Source: Kwoniella bestiolae CBS 10118 (lineage: Eukaryota > Basidiomycota > Tremellomycetes > Tremellales > Cryptococcaceae). Taken from it: 64,000 bases of DNA. A program made the translations under genes and the position numbers. The stretch spans positions 1,364,001 through 1,428,000 of the forward strand of contig NC_089244.1 in the NCBI RefSeq assembly GCF_000512585.2, written 5' to 3'. Positions 23,304 to 35,582 of the stretch are shown here, piece after piece. Numbering within the stretch: position 1 is the stretch's first letter; the number at the start of each line of letters is the position of its first letter. The notes under the pieces were generated by a model that was given only the letters and a program-made list of their open reading frames with translations, was not told the DNA's origin and ran no database searches.

Positions 23304-24983
23304 ATGGAGAGGAACAAGGTATGGACTCATCTTCAGTCCTATCGAGGTATCATCGCTGTTGGGACTGCTCTTCGTCTGGCTCTTTTTCTTGGAGCTTCAT
23401 CGCTCTGTCATGCGCTGGAACGACGGCCCGAGCTGTCCACTCCGTTAACATCGATACGGAGTTGTAAGTGGTAACATCTCCGTAGACTGGAGGTGAAGCT
23501 CACATATCCATCATAGTGAAAGAAGGAGTGTACATACACGAGAGGGGAACGAACCCATATGACGGAGGAGTATTCTACCATGTGAGCTGGACCATCTGAA
23601 ATAAACGCGACCGATAGCTTACCTTTCAACAGTCTCCGATCTACCTCGCCGCCTTGACATACATAATATCAGCCTCGTCCCACTTTTTCACTGCCATAAC
23701 ATGGACAATAGCCGATGTAGCCAGTAGTATAGCTTTGATAAACGTATGGAGATCTAGGAGTGGAGTATCAAATCAGAAAAGGGAATGCCTGATCACCGCA
23801 TTGTGAGCTCTGTTAACAAAGAGATATTGCTCCATGCTAACCAAGATCCAGATACCTCTTCAACCCGTATACTTTGCTATCCTGCTTGGCAAGATCTACA
23901 ACATCGCTGGATAATGCAATCTTACTCAACGCTATAGCATCTGCTGCCAATGGTGAGTCAACGACTTCCGAAGAGTCGGTGTGCTCAATCGAGGTTATGC
24001 TCTAGGTCAAGCGTTACCTGCGACTATTCTGCTATCCCTTGCGACGCATACATCCTTGTATCCTCTACTCCTACTACCTCCGCTCGTAATGCTTCTCGAG
24101 CAAACGAAGAAGTCCCGTCAGAAGTCATCGGTGTATTCAACCCTCATCACATTCATCACCTGCTTCGCTGCTCTCGCTGGACTCAACATACTGATGGCAG
24201 ATTATAGTTGGATTGGGCAGACATGGGGAGTCATGTGAGTCTCTCTCGAGTATATACGCCAGTATACCGACTGATCAGATTGAGCAGCATCAACGTCACG
24301 GATCTGACACCGAACGTGGGCATGTGGTGGTACTTCTTCACCGAGATGTTCGATCATTTCCGGACATTCTTCCTGGGTGTCTTCCAGGTGAGCGCAAAAG
24401 TGCCTTGAATCAATGCTGATCCCGAACAGCTTCACAACCTCATCTACGTGGCTCCAATCTGCCTACGGCTCTCGGATGATCCCCTACTTGCAATCTTAGT
24501 TCTGGTAGGCATCATGGGGACATGGAAGAGTTATCCAACCTTAGGTGATATGGCATTATGGGCTGGGTTGTTGGGCTGTTTCCCAGAGATCGTTTCTAGT
24601 GAGTTGTGTGATCGACTGTCATTGTCAATCGTGCTGAAGAGGTTCTCCCAGATCTCCGACACCCCCTGTTCACTCTTACCGTCCACCTGTACACATCGAT
24701 CCTCCTTCCCCTCTTGCATTCCCTCTGGCTCCTTACTGGCACGGGTAATGCCAATTTCTTCTACGCTGCCACGATGGTGTATGGTCTCAATGCGAGTCTA
24801 GCTGTGGTAGATGTAATGGGGGCTGGTCTGAGGGTAAAAGTGAAAAGGGATGCCACCGAGATGTTCTTAAAAGAGGATATTCAGAATGATCAGACGCAAG
24901 AGGCTACAAATCTAGAAGTGATAGATAAATTATGGGAAGGTAAGGGTTGGTCTGTCGTTCAGTTTACAGGTTCACTCTTTTGA
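23304..24983 (+). CDS. GAB1: GPI transamidase subunit PIG-U
   Basis: Eight or so exons encode a polytopic membrane protein. It begins MERNKVWTHLQSYRGIIAVG and continues IHERGTNPYDGGVFYHSPIYLA, LFNPYTLLSCLARST, NAILLNAIASAANGQ, and the family hallmark LTPNVGMWWYFFTEMFDHFR (about 24310-24365), then GLLGCFPEIVS and TGNANFFYAATMVYGLNASL. PIG-U/Gab1 is a subunit of the ER transamidase that transfers preassembled GPI anchors to proteins, and the FFTEMFDHFR stretch is its most conserved segment. The length is normal and about eight hydrophobic segments can be counted. The C-terminal cytosolic tail is longer than in many homologues. No lesion was seen. Confidence 0.93.
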
Positions 24984-25071
24984 TGCATATGTAAATGGGT
25001 AAATTGATTATTACGGTCTAGTATAGTTGATCAGCTGGATTGCAAGAGGAGGATTACATGTTCCGAAGTAC

Positions 25072-25868
25072 TCACAAGATAGTTGCAATGACTTTCCTTC
25101 CTTGTCCTCTTCCTCCCCATCCTGCTCCGCGATGTCTGAACTCTGCCAGGTAGATACCTTGCCATGTACCGAAGACCAAACTGCCTTTCGAGATGGGGAG
25201 GGTGACGGAGTTACCGATAAGGGAGGTTTTGAGATGAGATACGGAATCGCTACAAGCATGGTCAAATCGACATTTGAGTCAGATGGTATATAATCTTTTG
25301 GATGTGATGCCCAAACTCACTCGGGTCCTTCGTCCGTATGCTCCCAGGGTAATGACTCCGGAACGATAGTGTCCATCGCCATGTCCATGTCTACATCTTA
25401 TATCAGCTTGATCCCCTGGGTGATTTAAGGTGATCTCTAGCTTACCTGTTCGAACGGTTCTGAAGCAAGAAGCTATCAGCTCGATGTAAGATTCGCATGT
25501 GGATGTCCACTCACGGATCGCAGTTCTCGTTGACCTGTAGTGATACACATTAGTCAGCGACTCGCTGTTATACGAGATCTTGAAAGCGAAATCCCACTCA
25601 CCGTCAATCCAGCAGAGGTGTGAAGACAGTGCAAGGTGAAGATACCAATATCAACGCCTTTCAAACCTTCTTCACATTCCTTGAGTACATGACTGGTCAC
25701 CTGTCACTTCATGAGCTCTGATCCTGCTAGAAGGACAAAATGACGTTTAACATACGAGGTGCATACCCTTGGTGTGGGCAGGGAGAGTGCTGATAATCGT
25801 CTGTGTCAGTGGCTGGCGTAATAAAGAATTGATCGAGTTCCCTCTTACAAGGTTTTTTGCCAGGGCAT
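25072..25868 (-). CDS. YjbQ/UPF0047 family protein
   Basis: Seven short exons encode about 145 residues. It begins MPWQKTFTLPAHTKGMHLVT and continues GVDIGIFTLHCLHTSAGLTV, NENCDP, PWEHTDEGPDDS, VSHLKTSLIGNSVTLPISKG, FGTWQGIYLAEFRHRGAG and RKVIATIL. This order (WQK, HTSA, NEN.DP, EG.DD...H.K..L.G, GTWQGIYL.E.R) matches the whole YjbQ fold. Bacterial members have weak thiamin-phosphate synthase activity in vitro, but the cellular role is unsettled. The histidines and the Asn/Glu of HTSA..NEN are the likely active-site cluster. It is full length. Several introns are near 50 nt and no single exon exceeds about 120 nt, so single-frame searches miss this gene completely. Confidence 0.85.
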
Positions 25869-26113
25869 CGTGATGATATGTGTATAAGTATTGGGCCGCT
25901 CAAATTGAGGTTTCGATGTAGCTATGTATAAGTTCAGTCAAGCATTCAAACTCATCGCAACCTCATCAACACGAGCTCTTGTTCATATTCCCATAGTATT
26001 CCTGGCGACAAGATGAAGTCGGTGAGGTATGCATGACGTCACGATATATATCAAGAGATGTAAAGTACAGTAACGAATTCTTCTTGTTTCCTCTCTCTTC
26101 GTAATATCATGTT

Positions 26114-29100
26114 CTACAGTTGATCCACATCCATGACTTCAGCTGCCTTCTGGGTATTTCCTTCAGATAGCCAGGCATCGATCTTAGCCTTGAGCTCGGT
26201 ATCAGGTATACAATCTTCGTATTTGAGACTGCACCGAGAAGAGTTAGCTGTTTCCTCCGATCATCGGAGCAACCGGAGTACTTACGGTACATTGTTGAAG
26301 GGGTCTACTTCTTTGGAAAGAAGCACAGTCCGGATAGTGCCTCGATCAATAACAACACGAGAGACGGGTAAGATGACTGGATCTTTCATGACTATGGAGT
26401 ATATTAGCTCAGCGTGCACACATCTCGATGCTGAACTTACGAGTGGACAACAAGGGGTCTGAAATACAGAAACATCAGCCTGTATCACAATTCAGCCTCA
26501 GACGGACTTACCAAGGAACTCATCGGGGACTTCCCTCTCATCCTCCATTTGTATAGTCGCCTTCATATCCTCTACTTTCTGAGTGAAGCTGACAACCTCA
26601 GCGACCTCAGCATCCGTCATGATGGCTCGATGCTTTAACAATCGAGCGAATTTCTCGAACAATTCTTTCGAGTAACTTCTGCCATCATTGGCGACTGCAC
26701 GTATGAATTCTGATTCATTACCTAGATTGAGGTAAATTTGGGCAATGGCTGCGAGCAAGTCTTTGGGTTTGAATGAATACTTTTCAGGGTTGGTCACCTT
26801 CAACTCCGACATTTTGGGTCCCACAAGAACAGCGAGGTTTTCGTCGAGAGACTAAGGATTCAATCAGTATCTCCTTGTACAGCTGGACGGGTATGACTCA
26901 CGGCTGCCAAACGATCGACTATTTCCGAAGTAACAAAAGGCTCCTTGGTGGTTGCCGTGATATCTCGTATCAACTTGACGTTCTCAAGACCCATTTGTGT
27001 ATGGAAGGGGGCAGAGCTTTCCGCTTGTCGCAGCTGACTTTCCTGGTCTTCCCTTTCATTCTGAGGCAATGCTGACCACGCATCGGTGTTCGCTTGTTGA
27101 GCTTGGATGGAAGCGATCTTGGCCATGCCAGTGAGCGATTCCTCAAGATGGAAAGTAGTATCACTCATAAGCATGTTAACAAATCGAATGAACTGATCGA
27201 AGTCGTCACTGTAGGGCGGGTAAGCTTTGTACAGCCAGCATAAAAGAGCCAACTTACTGTCTAGCTTTGACGAAAGCTTCCCGATGAAGGGGGTTCTCCC
27301 ACATGGACTTGAAGATCCGCTGGATGTCTCGTCTACTTGAGAGTCAGTACCAACTGCGTGTTAAAGAATGGGTAACATACCTGAAGTTGAATTTGTCTAA
27401 TGAACACGAACAAGATTAGAATGATAATAAAAGCGAGTCCAGGAAAAGATGCTTACCCCAGAATTGCGTATGACCACCGGTTGCCTCCACATCTGCGTCT
27501 TATCAGCCATGTTCGTGTTTCTTTTCAGTACTCACCTATGAAGAACCTGATCAATGTAGGCATGAGGTATTCCGTGGACAAACTATGAACGCTGAGTCGA
27601 TCAAATAATGCTCCCTTACGCCAGTAACCCATCGGCCAGAGACCGTAAGACAGGATCTGCGGAGGGGGTACGCGGTCAGCCGATTTCGTTACGACTATGA
27701 GTTGACCTTACTCACAGAAACGAGTTTCGCTTTCAAGAACGGGTTGTTGACGTAGTTAGGAGAGAGGAAGGTGACCACGAAGGTGATCAGGATATCTTTA
27801 TCGACGTCGTCAAGAGCATCGGGATTGTATCTGCATCGAAGTCAGTAGAACCCCAGAACAAGCGAAGATCTGCGCGTACCTAGCAAGGAAGTCGAAGTAT
27901 TCTGTTATGTTATCGAAGAGATATTCCGGCAGCATCCGGAACTCCAATGGTGATTCGGAGGGAAGAGGAAGACTAGATGTCAGCGTAGTTCGTGGCACGA
28001 AAGGACTTACGAAATACGCGTCGATGGGTGTTTGTGTGAAGGGTCGACCAAGCGAATGAGCCAAGTCATTAAGAATCCCAAGAAGGAAACGTTCAGACGG
28101 ATCATTGCTGGATCCAGAAGTTGGGTGTCGTAGGCGTGAAGAGACGCATGGAGTGTGGCAAGATCGGCCTGATGGTCAGCGCAGTCGTAACGAGGTGCAC
28201 TCACTTTCAGCTTTTTAATGGCAGCTTCTCCCTGCGTTTCCATTGCAGGGTTCTACAAAGAGTCAGCTTCAGTGTAGACTTCCAATCGCACAATGACTCA
28301 CGCCTGCCCACGAAGATCTCTGAGCTACAGCCCGCTTCAGCTCTTTCTCGATCTCTGACATGTTCTTTTCAGCTCTGCTACGAGTTCCGATAGTTTTAAC
28401 GACTCCCAGATGAACAAACGCATTGGTAAGGAAGAAGAGATCGGATATGAAGTTGGGTTTTGCGTCGACTGATCGGTTAGCACAGCTCAGCAGACAATTT
28501 ACTCACCTTCCATTGCACTGCCAAAGTACTCGTCCGCTTCTTCTTTCGTTCCTTTTATCTTGGTCTCCTCTGTTATATCCACTCGTTTCGAGGTTTTGTA
28601 ATAAGCAGGGTCGACCTTGTCAATCTGAAAAGGGAATTAGCGTAGGTCCATATCCTGTATGTTAAACATACCTTTGAAAACTGAGCATCCATGACAGGCT
28701 CGAACAGTTTGAGGAGCACCATCGCGAGATTCGTCATATAGCCGTCCGAAGAGACGGTTCGCGGATCAACCTGAAGCGTTAGCTCAATTACCTTTGAGGT
28801 AACTTACCCTCATTCCTGCTCGCTTTTCGTTCAACTTGATAGTCAGAGCAAAGAAATCGAGTACCCCTTCCCTTGACTCGGGCGACGAGCGAACGATGGC
28901 GTTGTAGATATTGAACAACGATCCCTACGGCAAGATCAGCGCCGGAAACATCAGTATTGTAGCCTAACTTACATGCAGACCACCGAGAGTGTATCGTAAA
29001 TTACTCTTGTTCGCCTCTATGTCCTCCTTCTTTCGCTCAGTAGGGTTTGAGAAGTAGGTCTTCCAAATCTCCGGCTGTTCAAACGATCTCAGCCGAAGAG

Positions 29101-30715
29101 ATCTCAAGTAGCTGATCATTCACTTACAAACTCTCGAGGGAAAACGTTCAGTCTGGTAAGAGGACCTAGTAGAGACTGCCACTCGAGTTTTGGAGCTGTG
29201 ACTCCTGGCGCGACCCAGATTGGCAATGTTGGAAGCTGAATGTCAGCTGCGATCGGCGTATTATGAGACTTACTAAAGCAGCGATTGATTTCACCTGCAC
29301 CAGCAATGCTACCGCTCCGAGGTATCTCCTCCAATCTGCACCCATGATATCGGGAGTTGGCGTGATCTTATACCATTCTTGGAAAAATAAACTCAATGTC
29401 GGGGTGATCACATCGGCCATGGTGTCGCTGGGGAATCCGATCGACAAGTCATTGAGGAAGGGGAGTAGGTCTGCACCGGACAAAGCGCCAGGTTTCGGTA
29501 GAGCGGCAGCTTGAGCGGATGAAGTGAATTGATCGACATTGGACGTCGACGGCACGTCGATGGCAAGAAGGAGGGGCAGGAACTCGGCAGGTCCAACAGG
29601 TTTACTAGAAAGGTAAGCAATTGTCTGGACATTCATAAACTCACTCTTTAGGTTGAGGAAACATGGTTGGATCTTCCAGCGTCATTCCACAATACGATAT
29701 AACCAACGCTTTCAGCTTGTCAAAAGCAGCCGCCCAGGATGATTTCTCGTCGTTGCTGAACGACTGCGATTGATCAGCATTACCCACTCAAGATGTGCTC
29801 AACTTACGTATCTATTGGACTCTCGATTCACCCCATACAGTCGTTTCCAGCATCCTGTCAAATACTCGAATATCGTTTCTCCAGAAGGTAGTCCAGCGAG
29901 AACGGATAAAGCATCGGGATCGTTTCTGTTTGTCAGCGGTGTACAGAAGTAGGTTAGACTCACGAGCTTGCCATTGATTCGGTGTCCAAAGACAGTCGAG
30001 CGATCAGGAGTCGGTCAGCAAGATCGATTGTCGTGTTAAGTGGTTGAGGTTGATCTGGATATTTAGCTAGAATCACGCTGGGGCATGACTCACTTTCCTC
30101 GATCAATTCCTCTTCCAGCCCTTTCAGCCAACATAAAGTCCAGTCGCTCTCATTCGCCTTCTCTTTCTGAGACTTGTCAGCAGATTCACACAGATTTTCC
30201 ACTCACGCTCAATGTCACCGAGAAGATTTCTCCAACTTTCCTAGCTTCCCAATGTTTGTAATCGACCTGAGCGAGGTGACTCGAAGCCTTTGAGGGGACC
30301 ACTCTGGGTCCTACAGGATCACTTGTGGGAGTGGTTGATGTTGGACGTTTGCCCAAGGCGAGGGTTGGTGTTCTAGTAGCACTTCGATCGGAGGCAAGCT
30401 TTGAGGAAGAAGCTATCTGAATAGGTTTGCTCGAGGATGAAGCGGTAGAGGAAGGAGTTGAAGGTGTAGGCTGAGGAGTAGACAAAAGCCGAGATCCCGC
30501 AGAGGCAGGGGTATGGGCGGGCGGCGGAATAGGAGCTGGTGAGGCGGAGGAGTCATTTGACTGAGCCTCCTGCTGAGTAGGTGTGGAAGTCCCCAGTCTT
30601 GCTAGGCGCTTCAAACGGATCTATTGATAATGTGTCAGTCGTCAGACGATCATATGAACCGATGGCAGATCAAACTTACCTTATCCGCGTCACTGAGGTC
30701 GGCGTTGTCGGACAT
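26114..30715 (-). CDS. UFD2: Ubiquitin chain elongation factor E4 with U-box
   Basis: A long gene of some 20 exons. It starts MSDNADLSDADKIRLKRLARLG, followed by a Ser/Thr/Pro-rich disordered region (30190-30610). The Ufd2 core runs from about 30180 down to 26500: NVQTIAYLSSKPVGPAEFLP, GADLLPFLNDL, FNDLAHSLGRPF read over a splice, TFHLEESLTGMAKIASIQ, and SFKPKDLLAAIAQIYLNLGN. The C-terminal U-box holds MKDPVILPVSRVVIDRGTI, then PFNNVPL and AWLSEGNTQK. The U-box recruits the E2 without zinc, and Ufd2 extends short ubiquitin chains on substrates handed on by Cdc48 for the proteasome. The stop is at 26114-26116. Family length is about 1,000 residues and this gene is consistent with it. I did not resolve every exon boundary. 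Confidence 0.93.
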
Positions 30716-31015
30716 TACTGGGAGAGTGTATGCCAGTGATGCTGGTGAAGGTATCAAGTATTGGTGAGAGTAAGATAGTTTGATAAGGTTGTTGTACTGG
30801 ATATGTATATACGCTGGTGGTAACGACCATGGTGATGATGATGATGATGATGCGTACTAGCACTGGACGTGATACTTTCCCACGGTGGTAGTCTGTATAC
30901 AATCCTCAACCTGAAACCGAAATCATTCAACCTTTCAAACCATCATGAAAATGAAAACATTGAAGAATTATCAAACATATCATCATAAACCAAGCATACA
31001 AAGAATCGACTCACC
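30716..31015. other. Divergent promoter region UFD2/CBC2 with GAT microsatellite
   Basis: A GAT repeat of about seven units lies at 30832-30852. No gene was seen between the two divergent starts. Confidence 0.5.
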
Positions 31016-31929
31016 ATGGCTCAAGTAGTCACTTGCCTTGATCAGCCGTCCTCCTATCGAGACAACAGGTCAGAGGTGTGTGACGACCCGTCCAATAGAA
31101 AGCCCCTGAATTGACCAACCTTTTTATCTCCAGATTGACCGCGAGACGGAACGTCGTCTTCTCGCTCAGTCCAGTACGCTATATGTTGGTAATCTCAGTT
31201 TCTATACCACCGAAGCACAGATGTATGACTGTGAGTGATCTCGCTTGTCTCCGTGTCGCTCTGTCTGATGAGACATGCAGTGTTTTCCACATGCGCACGG
31301 CCTGAAGAAGGGGGAGGTATCAAGAGGTAGGTTTTTTGAACATGTCGTCCGCTGCGGGCTGGGCTGATATCTGATGTAGAATCATCATGGGACTTGATCG
31401 ACATCAAAAGTGAGTCTTTATCATGCAGACAAAGCTAATGTAGGTAGAACCCCTTGTGGATTCGCATTTGTGGAATACTTCTTGCATTCAGAAGCTGTGG
31501 ACTGTCTAAGATATATCTCTGGGACAAAGTTGGATGAACGGATCATAAGATGTGATATAGATCCAGGATACAAAGAAGGAAGACAGTTCGGAAGAGGAAA
31601 GAGTGGTGGACAGGTGCGAGACGAGTTCAGGCAGGAGTATGATAGTGGAAGAGGTGAGTCCAAGTCTACGAGATCATTGCTGACAGTCAGGTGGATGGGG
31701 TCATCAACGTCTTGAGGAGGAAAAACGAAGACAGGAACAAGAACGATTACGATCTCAGATACAGTTCGATACATATGCTGCGGTCGGTGGGTTGGGTATG
31801 GCTGGGGCAGATGTTCCCCGGGGTGAGGGAGCTGCAGGAGATCGTCAGAAGCGAGAACGAAGCGAGGACGAAGACATTGAACGGAGGGAAGATGAGAAGC
31901 GATTGCGAGGGGAACGTGATGATGAATAG
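31016..31929 (+). CDS. CBC2: Nuclear cap-binding protein subunit 2 (CBP20)
   Basis: Six exons: 31016-31075, 31134-31230, 31281-31326, 31380-31409, 31448-31653 and a last exon ending 31929. The protein starts MAQVVTCLDQPSSYRDNRSE and continues STLYVGNLSFYTTEAQMYDLF (RNP2), IIMGLDRHQKTPCGFAFVEY (RNP1), ISGTKLDERIIRCDIDPGYK and GRQFGRGKSGGQVRDEFR, which is the C-terminal clamp that orders on m7G cap binding. A longer Glu/Arg-rich C-terminal tail follows the GRGGWG. With Cbc1 it binds the 5' cap of nascent transcripts in the nucleus. The donor after RSE (GTGTGT) was chosen because only that phase joins to IDRETERRLL. The 3' end converges on NDUFA8, 64 bp away. Confidence 0.94.
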
Positions 31930-31993
31930 AGAATTCAGCTCTTGTATAAACCCATATCCAATGTATAATATATTGCATGTCATGATGATGCTT

Positions 31994-32658
31994 CTATTTC
32001 TGTACTCGAGTGAAGATGGGTGATGATTTCTCGTGGATCTGCGGTTGACCTTCTGGTGATCCTGGGATTTTTTTGGTAAGGTTCTGAATGTCAGCGAGGT
32101 TTTGCTTTTATGGAACTCACTAATTTTGTGAATACACATTGGTTGAGGGCTTTCTCGGGCTTTCGACATGCTTGGAAGTACTGGATAAAGGGTTAGCTAA
32201 GTGGTAACCTCAAACATTAAAGAGCTACTAACCTGGTTGTTTTTCTCCAAACATTGCCAATGAGCATCAAATTCCGCAAGACACGATTCTTTTATTTTAC
32301 CAATGCTGTTAAGCAGTCAGCAGGGTTTCTTGCGAGATCATAGATAGATAATTACTTACACATCAGCTGCACATCTAGTCACCTTTCTACCTTCCGATAA
32401 ACAATGAGCAGGATCTCGGTTTTCTTGCTTGCAAAGCATGAAATCCTCTGTTGTACGGTATCAGCGGTATTCAGATTTAGCAGATGACAGCCTCAACCCA
32501 CCATTGACTTCCTTGCAGTGCTGGCCTATGAAGAATGAAGCACTCTTTAGCGGAGCAGAGGTCACACCTAATTCGTCGACATGAGGTACGGAAGATGGGA
32601 GAGGGTTTGGATCGGTGTAAGGTTGATCGTTGAGAACTGCTGGACGGTGGCTTGCCAT
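31994..32658 (-). CDS. Mitochondrial complex I subunit NDUFA8 (twin CX9C protein)
   Basis: Five exons. It starts MASHRPAVLNDQPYTDPNPL and continues DELGVTSAPLKSASFFIGQHC. Four cysteine pairs follow, all with nine-residue spacing: C-KEVNEDFML-C, C-LSEGRKVTR-C, C-LAEFDAHWQ-C and C-RKPEKALNQ-C. The tail is NLTKKIPGSPEGQPQIH. The double CX9C pair and the PEGQ tail are those of NDUFA8 (the 20.8 kDa subunit of fungal complex I), which is imported into the intermembrane space by the Mia40 relay and assembles on the ubiquinone module. I used the acceptor before AACCTTACC for the last exon because it restores the conserved tail. Its presence implies the organism keeps respiratory complex I, unlike Saccharomyces. 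Confidence 0.88.
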
Positions 32659-33083
32659 GTTGGAGGATGAGAAGGTGGGTTTGCGATGGATGAGAGGATG
32701 GTCAAGTGTATAAGCAAGCGAGTTGATAGACGATATGTAGATGTATGATGTTGGCTGATGATTCAAGTGCTCAAGGATTGGTTCGTCCATCATTCATCCA
32801 TCAAAGCTTCGCTGGGTGAAGGGCCCAGATGCATGCCTATATCAGAGTTGAGGTGGGGGAACAGGCGGAGAATAGGCTTGCCAAACAACAAGAGTTTGTA
32901 TGCGTTACCCCTTTAAATGCAGCTGTCGCGTCGAGGTGAGTCAACCGTTGTACTAACGCTCCACCTCCACCTCGTCATGTCCATTCTGATTCCACTTTTT
33001 CGTTTACGGTTGCCACCCAATCTCATCATCCTATCCTCATAACCTCCTTCCTGGTCTATCAATAGTTGAATAGGACAATCAGC
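32659..33083. other. Divergent promoter region NDUFA8/RAD7
   Basis: Pyrimidine-rich on the + strand close to the RAD7 start. No gene, RNA or repeat was recognised. Confidence 0.45.
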
Positions 33084-35316
33084 ATGTCCAGGAATCGTAG
33101 AGCAGCAGGAGCTGTAAGAGGCCCGTCTTCAGCTCTGACATCTTTCCTTGCTGTAAGTGTGCCGGGTCAGCATCGTGATGTTTTGCTAACATCAGCTTTC
33201 TAGGGTCTCGGTGTGGAACCATCACATCGACTTACCACCTGGGGGGACACGTCCAGTCTCAACGCGGATCATCAACCTACTCTTGCTCATGACGGCCCTG
33301 TGATTGATCCTGGAGACGATTTAGACCCCGCAGGAGCAGTGACTGCTCGTAATGTGATAGCTGGACCGAGTGAAGCGGGTGATGGTACCGCAACACTAGA
33401 AAATGAGAGTAAGAAGAGGAAGCGACGGGGAGAGGTGAGCGGTCACCGGTCCGGTAGCTGATATACGAAGCTGACATGGAAGCAGTCCGACGATGCGTCA
33501 GTATACAGTGAACCGAATGCAAAGAAGACCCGGGCAGCTTCAGTCGACTCAGATGACCTCGATGCCGAGGATGCTCCAGCGCCAGGACCTAGCAATTCCA
33601 AAGCGTCAGCTGCAGCTGCATCCACCGCTAAGGTTGCTCCTGGTCCTCTCGGACCTGTCGGATCGTTTATGGAATGTGGTGAATGTGCAAAGAGATTCAC
33701 AGTGGTGAGTAGCTCTCAAAATGGTCGTAACAAAGCTAACACTGCTTCAGACCGCTTATACCAAGGAACATCCTTCAAACCCTTCAACATATCTTTGTGT
33801 CAACTGCTGCTATACACTGGGAATCGATCCTTTCGCGAAAGTGAAGAAGGCGCCGGTGAAGAAAGCTGTCAAGAAAGAGGACAGGGCGAAAGTCGTGCAC
33901 TACGAGCAGAAGAAGGGAGTCAAAGCTCTAGGCGATCTATGTATCCAAGTGAGTATCATATAGGAACGGTATCATGGCTGACCCTTTCAGATCATCGGCA
34001 AATACATCGAGGATGTGGAACAACTCGGTGACATCGGCGGTATCAACATGGATAAAGTCTGTAAAATCATATCGAAAGGTCGTCGATTGTGAGTGAGCAA
34101 AGTCTGAGAGTCTCTCGCTGATTTCCGCGTAGAACCGCCGAAACTGCACAACTCTTCTATTCACCTGATCGGGACGATCTTACCATGTATGACTGTACAC
34201 GTGAGTGCACGTGTCGTTATATTTCGCTGATTCGTATAGGCCTTACACCCGAGGCATTCACCACCATCTCCAAACTCTGTCCGAAACTCAAATCTCTCAA
34301 CCTTCAGCTCTGCGGTCAGCTCTCGAGCGATGCTGTTGTCGCGTGGGGGAAATCTCTGAAGCAGCTAAGAAGAATCGAGCTGTTCGGTCCATTTTTGGTC
34401 AGGAAGGATGGATGGACTAGTCTGTTCAAGTCAGTCGGCAAGCGACTAGAGGGTTTGCTCGTCACGCAATCCCCGAGGATCGATTTGGAAATGATCGAAC
34501 TGCTTGTGAAATCGTGCCCTAACCTTACCGAACTCCGATTGGCCGAGATAGGTCAGCTCAACGATGAATGTCTCGCTGCTTTGCACCCTCTCAAGAAGTT
34601 GAAACTTCTCGATATATCTGCGCCGGGCAACCCCTTGTCAGATGAAGCGGTGATCAGCCTGCTATCAGCAATTGGGGCAAATCTGGAGACTCTCGATCTT
34701 ACAGATAATCCGGATCTTACCGACGAAATCCTCCCTGCTATCATTACACACTGTCCCCGTCTTCGTCGCCTCTCTCTGCGAAATGTGGTCGAGCTTACCG
34801 ATGAGGGCGTTGCAGCTTTCTTTGCAGCGCTCAAGAAGCAAGATCGACCGGGATTGGAGTGGATCGATTTGGAGAAGGGCCATGATCTGAAAGATGGCTC
34901 ATTGCAAGCTTTGATCGCTCATTCAGGCGCGACCGTGGAAAAACTTAATCTTCTAGGGTGGAAAGAGGTCTCGAATGATAGTCTTGGTGAATTAGCCCAC
35001 TGCAAACATTTGAAGGAATTGGATGTAGGGTGGTGTCGACAGGTGACCGATTTTACAATCAAAGATGTCCTGGATGGGTGTGGCGAGATTGAGTCGGTGA
35101 GGGTGTGGGGTGAGTCAAAGTTGCAGCACGAATCTCTATATGTCGATCAGGACTAATGGCCGACTGTCTGTGTGATCAGGGTGCAACCAGCTCACCGACG
35201 CCATCCCCCGCAAAAGGAGTCCGAGTCATCGGTGTCGAAAGTCATTCCATCTGAATCAAGCCCAAGTTGTCCTAGACTACCCCAGTAATATTCCATATCT
35301 CTCCAGACGTTCATGA
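33084..35316 (+). CDS. RAD7: Nucleotide excision repair protein Rad7 (leucine-rich repeats), copy 1
   Basis: Several exons. It starts MSRNRRAAGAVRGPSSALTS, then a basic Ser-rich region (KKRKRRGE), a CxxC...CxxC zinc-like module (CGECAKRF..YLCVNCC, 33670-33810), KALGDLCIQIIGKYIEDVEQ, and a long run of leucine-rich repeats (34240-35110). Rad7 with Rad16 scans non-transcribed chromatin for UV damage and is also an Elongin/cullin-type adaptor. The last exon in this copy ends in about 35 residues (RKRSPSHRC...) that look like a frame-slipped tail. In the downstream copy the same exon has two more A residues and reads RKKGVRVIGVESHSI, the more plausible family ending. So copy 1 is probably complete except for a 2-nt indel near 35212, real or a base-calling error. 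Its 3' part is tandemly duplicated. Confidence 0.85.
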
Positions 35317-35582
35317 TGACCTATATCTCATGTATGTACTTTGTATCTGTACATAACTATCCGAATGATGATATTAGGTGGCAAGGACGAGAAGGGCTGT
35401 GTGCCACTCTCGGCGATTGCCCGATGAGTGCAGGATACATGGGCTCACACGTGGCATCTCTTCCATAATACCGAATGTGTCCGACGGCATCTAAATTTCA
35501 GTCACTCTCTTTTGGTGGAACTCGCTAGATCACTTCACTCAAAAATAAAAGAGATACTCGATTTTGACTTTCCTCAACATTT
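33983..35582 (+). repeat. Tandem duplication unit 1 (RAD7 3' half plus SSC1 promoter)
   Basis: This 1,600-bp unit begins CCTTTCAG at the last bases of a RAD7 intron and ends CCTCAACATTT, which in unit 2 is followed by the SSC1 leader. It abuts unit 2 with no spacer. The two units differ by my reading only at a few short indels and one or two substitutions. Confidence 0.9.

Noticed and set aside
31421..31978. 185-codon open frame antisense to CBC2
   Set aside because: It lies opposite well-supported RRM exons and reads as low-complexity Leu/Ser/Pro, so it is a shadow frame.
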